Below, piece after piece: positions 24,416 to 27,790 of a stretch of 27,790 bases of DNA; within the stretch, counting starts at the first letter, position 1, and each line of letters opens with the position of its first letter. The translations under genes and the position numbers were made by a program. The stretch is from NCBI GenBank assembly GCA_030824255.1, contig JAVBYB010000076.1, positions 1 to 27,790 of the forward strand, written 5' to 3'. Under the pieces are notes generated by a model that was given only the letters and a program-made list of their open reading frames with translations, was not told the DNA's origin and did no database searches. The stretch comes from a bacterium. GTDB taxonomy: Bacteria; Pseudomonadota; Alphaproteobacteria; Caulobacterales; Hyphomonadaceae.

Positions 24416-24787
24416 ATGACGACGTATTACACCAGTGAACACGAGTGGATCAGCGTCGAGGGCGACGTCGGCACGGTTGGCATCACGAAGTTCGCCGCCG
24501 AAAAACTGGGCGACGTCGTGTTTGTCGAGCTGCCCGATGCCGGCAAGCAGGTTAAGAAAGACGCCGACATGGCCGTCGTTGAATCGGTGAAAGCCGCATC
24601 CGACGTCTACGCCCCGGTGAACGGCGAGATCGTTGAAGGCAATGCCGCCATCGTGGACGAGCCCGCCAAGGTCAACGAGGACCCGGAAGGCGCTGGCTGG
24701 TTCGTGAAGATCAAGCTCGCCGACAAGGGCCAGCTCGACGGCCTCATGGACAAGGCCGCCTACGACGCTTTCTGCGCAAACCAGTAA
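24416..24787 (+). CDS. gcvH: Glycine cleavage system H protein
   Basis: Lipoyl carrier protein of 123 residues that shuttles the aminomethyl group from the P protein to the T protein and is reoxidised by lipoamide dehydrogenase. The lipoylated residue is Lys59 in [18 protein letters not shown]. Other family marks are [13 protein letters not shown] at the N-terminus, [18 protein letters not shown], and [10 protein letters not shown] near the C-terminus. The ATG at 24416 has AGAGGG close upstream. It lies 23 bases after gcvT and nine before the PaiB-like gene, all on one transcript. Confidence 0.97.
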   Translation: MTTYYTSEHEWISVEGDVGTVGITKFAAEKLGDVVFVELPDAGKQVKKDADMAVVESVKAASDVYAPVNGEIVEGNAAIVDEPAKVNEDPEGAGWFVKIKLADKGQLDGLMDKAAYDAFCANQ

Positions 24788-24796
24788 AGACCCGCG

Positions 24797-25435
24797 ATGT
24801 ATACCCAGCCCGCTTTCCGCATGGACGACAGGGAAGAGATGGCCAGCCTCATTGCGGCGCGCCATTTCGCAACCCTGATCGTCTCCGGCGAAGCGGGCCC
24901 GTTGGCGGCCCATATACCGATGATCCTGCAGCGGGATGATGCCGGCGCCATTGTCTCACTTGAAGGCCACGTCGCGCGCGGCAATCCGTTGGCCGCCGTC
25001 GCAACGACGCCTGTCCGCGCGCTCGCCATCTTCAGCGGCGCCGATGCCTACGTCACGCCCTCGCTTTACCTGTCGAAGCGCGAGCACGGCAAAGTCGTGC
25101 CCACCTGGAACTACATGGCGGTCCACGTCTCCGGCGTACTGGAAACTTTCAGCGACGCCGATGCCTTGCGCGACCAGGTTGCCCGTATCACCGACATGAT
25201 GGAACAGCCCGCCGCCGTTCCATGGAAAGTCACGGATGCGCCGGACGACTACATTGCGCGAATGCTCAACGCGATTACCGGCGTCCGCCTGAAGATCGAC
25301 GCCATGGACGGCATCGCCAAGCTTTCCCAGAACCGGCCGGAGGGCGACCGCACGGGCGTTCTCAACGGCTTCCAGCACTCCACAGATCATGCCGCGCGCC
25401 AACTCGCGGCCGAAATGACGAAGAAGGTAATCTGA
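24797..25435 (+). CDS. PaiB-like FMN-binding protein inside the gcv operon
   Basis: Protein of 212 residues of the FMN-binding 'negative transcriptional regulator' family (PaiB, FMN_bind_2), with a split-barrel flavin fold. Typical stretches are [66 protein letters not shown] followed by [10 protein letters not shown], and [14 protein letters not shown] near the end. Despite the family name no helix-turn-helix is apparent, and an enzyme or flavin-reductase role is as likely as regulation. It lies nine bases after gcvH, and its stop overlaps the gcvPA start by one base (TGATG), so it is co-translated with glycine decarboxylase. This insertion is not part of the standard pathway. Confidence 0.9.
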   Translation: MYTQPAFRMDDREEMASLIAARHFATLIVSGEAGPLAAHIPMILQRDDAGAIVSLEGHVARGNPLAAVATTPVRALAIFSGADAYVTPSLYLSKREHGKVVPTWNYMAVHVSGVLETFSDADALRDQVARITDMMEQPAAVPWKVTDAPDDYIARMLNAITGVRLKIDAMDGIAKLSQNRPEGDRTGVLNGFQHSTDHAARQLAAEMTKKVI

Positions 25436-26778
25436 TGCGCTACCTCCCCCTCACCGCGGATGACCGCGCGGAGATGCTCAAGACCACCGGCGCGAAGTCG
25501 GTGGAGGATTTCTACGGCGACGTGCCCGTGAGCGCACGCCTCAAGGGCCCCGTGCCCAACCTGCCCAATCATTCTGGCGAGCTCGAGGTCGAGCGTCACA
25601 TGACGAAGCTGTCGAAGAAGAACCGCGCGGCGTCCGACGGACCCTTCTTCGTCGGCTGCGGCGCCTACAAGCACCACATCCCGGCCAGCGTGGATCACAT
25701 CATCCAGCGTTCTGAATTCCTCACCAGCTACACGCCCTACCAGCCCGAGATCGCGCAGGGCACGCTGCAGGCGATGTTCGAATTCCAGACGCAGGTGTGC
25801 GCGCTCACCGGCATGGAAGTCGCCAACGCCTCGATGTATGACGGCTCCACCGCTTGCGCCGAGGCCGCCGTGATGGCCTGCCGCGTCACGAAGCGTAATA
25901 CGGTCGTCATGTCGGGCGGCTTGCATCCGCACTATGCCGACACCACCCGCACGCTCTGCGAGGCCGCCGGCATCAAGGTCATCCAGCTTGCGCCCGCCGT
26001 TGATGGCGAGCTTGAACTCTCGGGCGCCGTCGACGACACCGTCGCTTGCGTCATCGGCCAGTCGCCCAACGTGTTCGGCACGGTGACGGACCTCACGCCG
26101 GTTGGCGACGCAGCCCACGCAAAGGGCGCGCTGCTGGTTACTGTCTTCACCGAAGTCGTCTCGCTCGGTATTGTGAAGACCCCGGGCGAAATGGGCGCGG
26201 ACATTGCGGTCGGTGAAGGCCAGTCCATCGGCGTGCCGCTCGGCTTCGGCGGCCCCTATGTCGGCCTCTTCACCTGCAAGTCGAAATTCATGCGCCAGAT
26301 GCCAGGTCGCCTCTGCGGCGAAACGCTGGACGCCGATGGCAAGCGCGGCTTCGTGCTGACGCTCTCAACGCGCGAGCAGCACATCCGCCGCGACAAGGCC
26401 ACGTCCAACATCTGCACCAACTCGGGCCTGTGCATGCTGGCCTTCACCGCGCACATGACGCTGCTGGGCGACAAGGGCCTCACGCATCTTGCCACTCTGA
26501 ATCACGAGGCCGCGTGCGACCTCGCAGACGCACTCGCCGCCGTGAAGGGCGTGAAAGTGCTGACACCCCGCTATTTCAACGAGATCGCCTTCGAGACGCC
26601 AAAGCCCGCCGACCAGGTCCTCGCCGCCCTTGAGAAACAAGACGTCATCGGCGGCGTCCGCGCCTCGCGGCTGTTTCCCGGCTCCGGCATGGACAACGTC
26701 ATCGTCGCGGCGGCCACCGAGTGCTGCACGCAATCCGACATCAAGGCTTACGCCGCTGCTCTCGCGCAGGTGCTCTAA
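25435..26778 (+). CDS. gcvPA: Glycine dehydrogenase (decarboxylating) subunit 1
   Basis: N-terminal half of the two-subunit P protein, 447 residues, which with subunit 2 decarboxylates glycine and loads the aminomethyl group on GcvH. It begins [19 protein letters not shown], and shows [55 protein letters not shown], and [19 protein letters not shown], all typical. It has no PLP lysine, as expected; that residue is in subunit 2. ATG at 25435 shares a base with the preceding stop, and AAGG lies about eight bases upstream. Its TAA overlaps the gcvPB ATG by one base. Confidence 0.97.
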   Translation: MRYLPLTADDRAEMLKTTGAKSVEDFYGDVPVSARLKGPVPNLPNHSGELEVERHMTKLSKKNRAASDGPFFVGCGAYKHHIPASVDHIIQRSEFLTSYTPYQPEIAQGTLQAMFEFQTQVCALTGMEVANASMYDGSTACAEAAVMACRVTKRNTVVMSGGLHPHYADTTRTLCEAAGIKVIQLAPAVDGELELSGAVDDTVACVIGQSPNVFGTVTDLTPVGDAAHAKGALLVTVFTEVVSLGIVKTPGEMGADIAVGEGQSIGVPLGFGGPYVGLFTCKSKFMRQMPGRLCGETLDADGKRGFVLTLSTREQHIRRDKATSNICTNSGLCMLAFTAHMTLLGDKGLTHLATLNHEAACDLADALAAVKGVKVLTPRYFNEIAFETPKPADQVLAALEKQDVIGGVRASRLFPGSGMDNVIVAAATECCTQSDIKAYAAALAQVL

Positions 26779-27790
26779 TGACCATGAACTCCACCGGCCG
26801 CCCCACCGCGATCAGCGCCGTTGACGGTGCTACGCCCACCCATACCGTCTCAGGCTCGCAGGGCCTGCTGCAGGCCGAAGGGCTGATCTTCGAGATCGGC
26901 TCGACCGACAAGACCGGCGTCGATCTTGCGAAACCCAAAGGTACGAAGTCCCGCCTCGGCGGCGTCACGCGCTCGGCACCCACCGGCCTCCCCGGCCTCA
27001 CCGAGCCGGAAGCCGTGCGCCACTATGTGCGCCTCAGCCAACGCAACTACGCCATCGATCTTGGCGTCTTCCCGCTCGGCTCGTGCACGATGAAACATAA
27101 CCCGCGCCTCAACGAGAAGATGGCGCGCCTGCCCGGCTTCTCCGACGTTCACCCGATGCAGCCGCAATCCACCGTGCAGGGCGCGCTCGAAGTCATCGAG
27201 GAGCTCGCCGACTGGCTGATGAGGCTCACCAACATGCCGGCCGTCGCGATGACACCGAAAGCTGGCGCCCATGGCGAACTCGCCGGCATGCTGGCGATCC
27301 GCGCCGCCCTGATCGCGCGCGGCGAAGGCGACAAGCGCAAGCGCGTGCTCGTCCCGGAATCGGCCCACGGCACCAACCCCGCCACCGCCGCCCAATGCGG
27401 CTTCACCTGCGACGAGATCGGCGCCAGCCCGGATGGCCGCGTCGACATGGAAGACCTGAAGTCCAAGCTGATCGATAGCTCCGACGTCGCCGGCATCATG
27501 CTGACCAACCCCAACACCTGCGGCCTGTTCGAGCGCGACATCAAGGAAATCGCCGACCTGATCCATGCGGCTGGCGGTTACTTCTACTGCGACGGCGCGA
27601 ACTTCAACGCCATCGTCGGCCGCGTTCGCCCCGGCGATCTCGGCGTCGATGCGATGCACATCAACCTGCACAAGACGTTCTCCACGCCCCATGGCGGCGG
27701 CGGCCCCGGCTCCGGCCCCACGGTTCTTTCCGAAGCGCTCGCGCCCTACGCACCTGTGCCATTCATCGTGAAGACGGGCGATGGCCTGCG
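26778..27790 (+). CDS. gcvPB: Glycine dehydrogenase (decarboxylating) subunit 2, 3' end outside window
   Basis: Catalytic PLP-bearing half of the split P protein; 337 residues are inside the window. The PLP Schiff-base lysine is Lys299 in HINLHKTFSTPHGGGGPGSG. Other family segments are FPLGSCTMKHNPRLNEK, LPGFSDVHPMQPQSTVQGAL, PESAHGTNPATAAQCGF and TNPNTCGLFERDIKEIADL. ATG at 26778 overlaps the gcvPA stop (TAATG); a second in-frame ATG lies two codons later. The one-base overlap suggests coupled translation to give equal amounts of the two subunits. Confidence 0.97.
   Translation, partial: MTMNSTGRPTAISAVDGATPTHTVSGSQGLLQAEGLIFEIGSTDKTGVDLAKPKGTKSRLGGVTRSAPTGLPGLTEPEAVRHYVRLSQRNYAIDLGVFPLGSCTMKHNPRLNEKMARLPGFSDVHPMQPQSTVQGALEVIEELADWLMRLTNMPAVAMTPKAGAHGELAGMLAIRAALIARGEGDKRKRVLVPESAHGTNPATAAQCGFTCDEIGASPDGRVDMEDLKSKLIDSSDVAGIMLTNPNTCGLFERDIKEIADLIHAAGGYFYCDGANFNAIVGRVRPGDLGVDAMHINLHKTFSTPHGGGGPGSGPTVLSEALAPYAPVPFIVKTGDGL

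Overview
The window looks like a GC-rich alphaproteobacterial chromosome, possibly Caulobacterales or Hyphomonadaceae. This is inferred from gene content only: a split glycine decarboxylase (gcvPA/gcvPB) behind a tandem glycine riboswitch, several unusual acyl-CoA enzymes, a pseudo-receiver protein with a YVGPCRRRR-type tail, and GTG/TTG starts with good Shine-Dalgarno sequences. No phage, insertion sequence, tRNA, rRNA or CRISPR array was found.

Layout. Positions 1-4971 (minus strand) hold a tightly overlapping chemosensory operon, transcribed CheW, CheR-TPR, CheW, MCP, CheA, with CheA cut by the window edge. Its parts match the Wsp family of alternative chemosensory pathways. Positions 5215-9562 hold three acyl-CoA genes: a canonical thiolase (minus), a divergent type-1 thiolase-like protein lacking the thiolase catalytic residues (plus), and an acyl-CoA dehydrogenase (minus). 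The last two converge on a perfect hairpin terminator.

Positions 9665-15013 (minus) are one giant gene whose 1782-residue product is almost wholly an array of about 221 octapeptide repeats. It has no signal peptide, no cysteine and no recognisable domain, and is the most striking object here. Parsing by hand also shows a higher-order repeat of 24 octads. A 26-bp dyad lies in the region between this gene and a divergent small exported protein (15329-15649), which ends 2 bp from a convergent outer-membrane barrel protein (15652-16716).

Positions 16921-18600 (minus) encode a second, orphan chemoreceptor. The next 830 bases have no convincing gene, contain a perfect 21-bp palindrome and may hold a decayed membrane-protein gene. 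Then come a SIMPL-domain envelope protein (plus), panD (minus), an epoxide-hydrolase-type alpha/beta hydrolase (plus) and a response-regulator-like protein that has lost its phosphoacceptor aspartate.

Positions 22990-27790 hold the glycine cleavage operon: tandem glycine riboswitch, gcvT, gcvH, a PaiB-like FMN-binding protein, gcvPA and gcvPB (cut by the window edge). T, H and P together oxidise glycine to CO2, ammonia and methylene-tetrahydrofolate. The PaiB-like gene inserted in the operon is unexpected and is translationally coupled to gcvPA.
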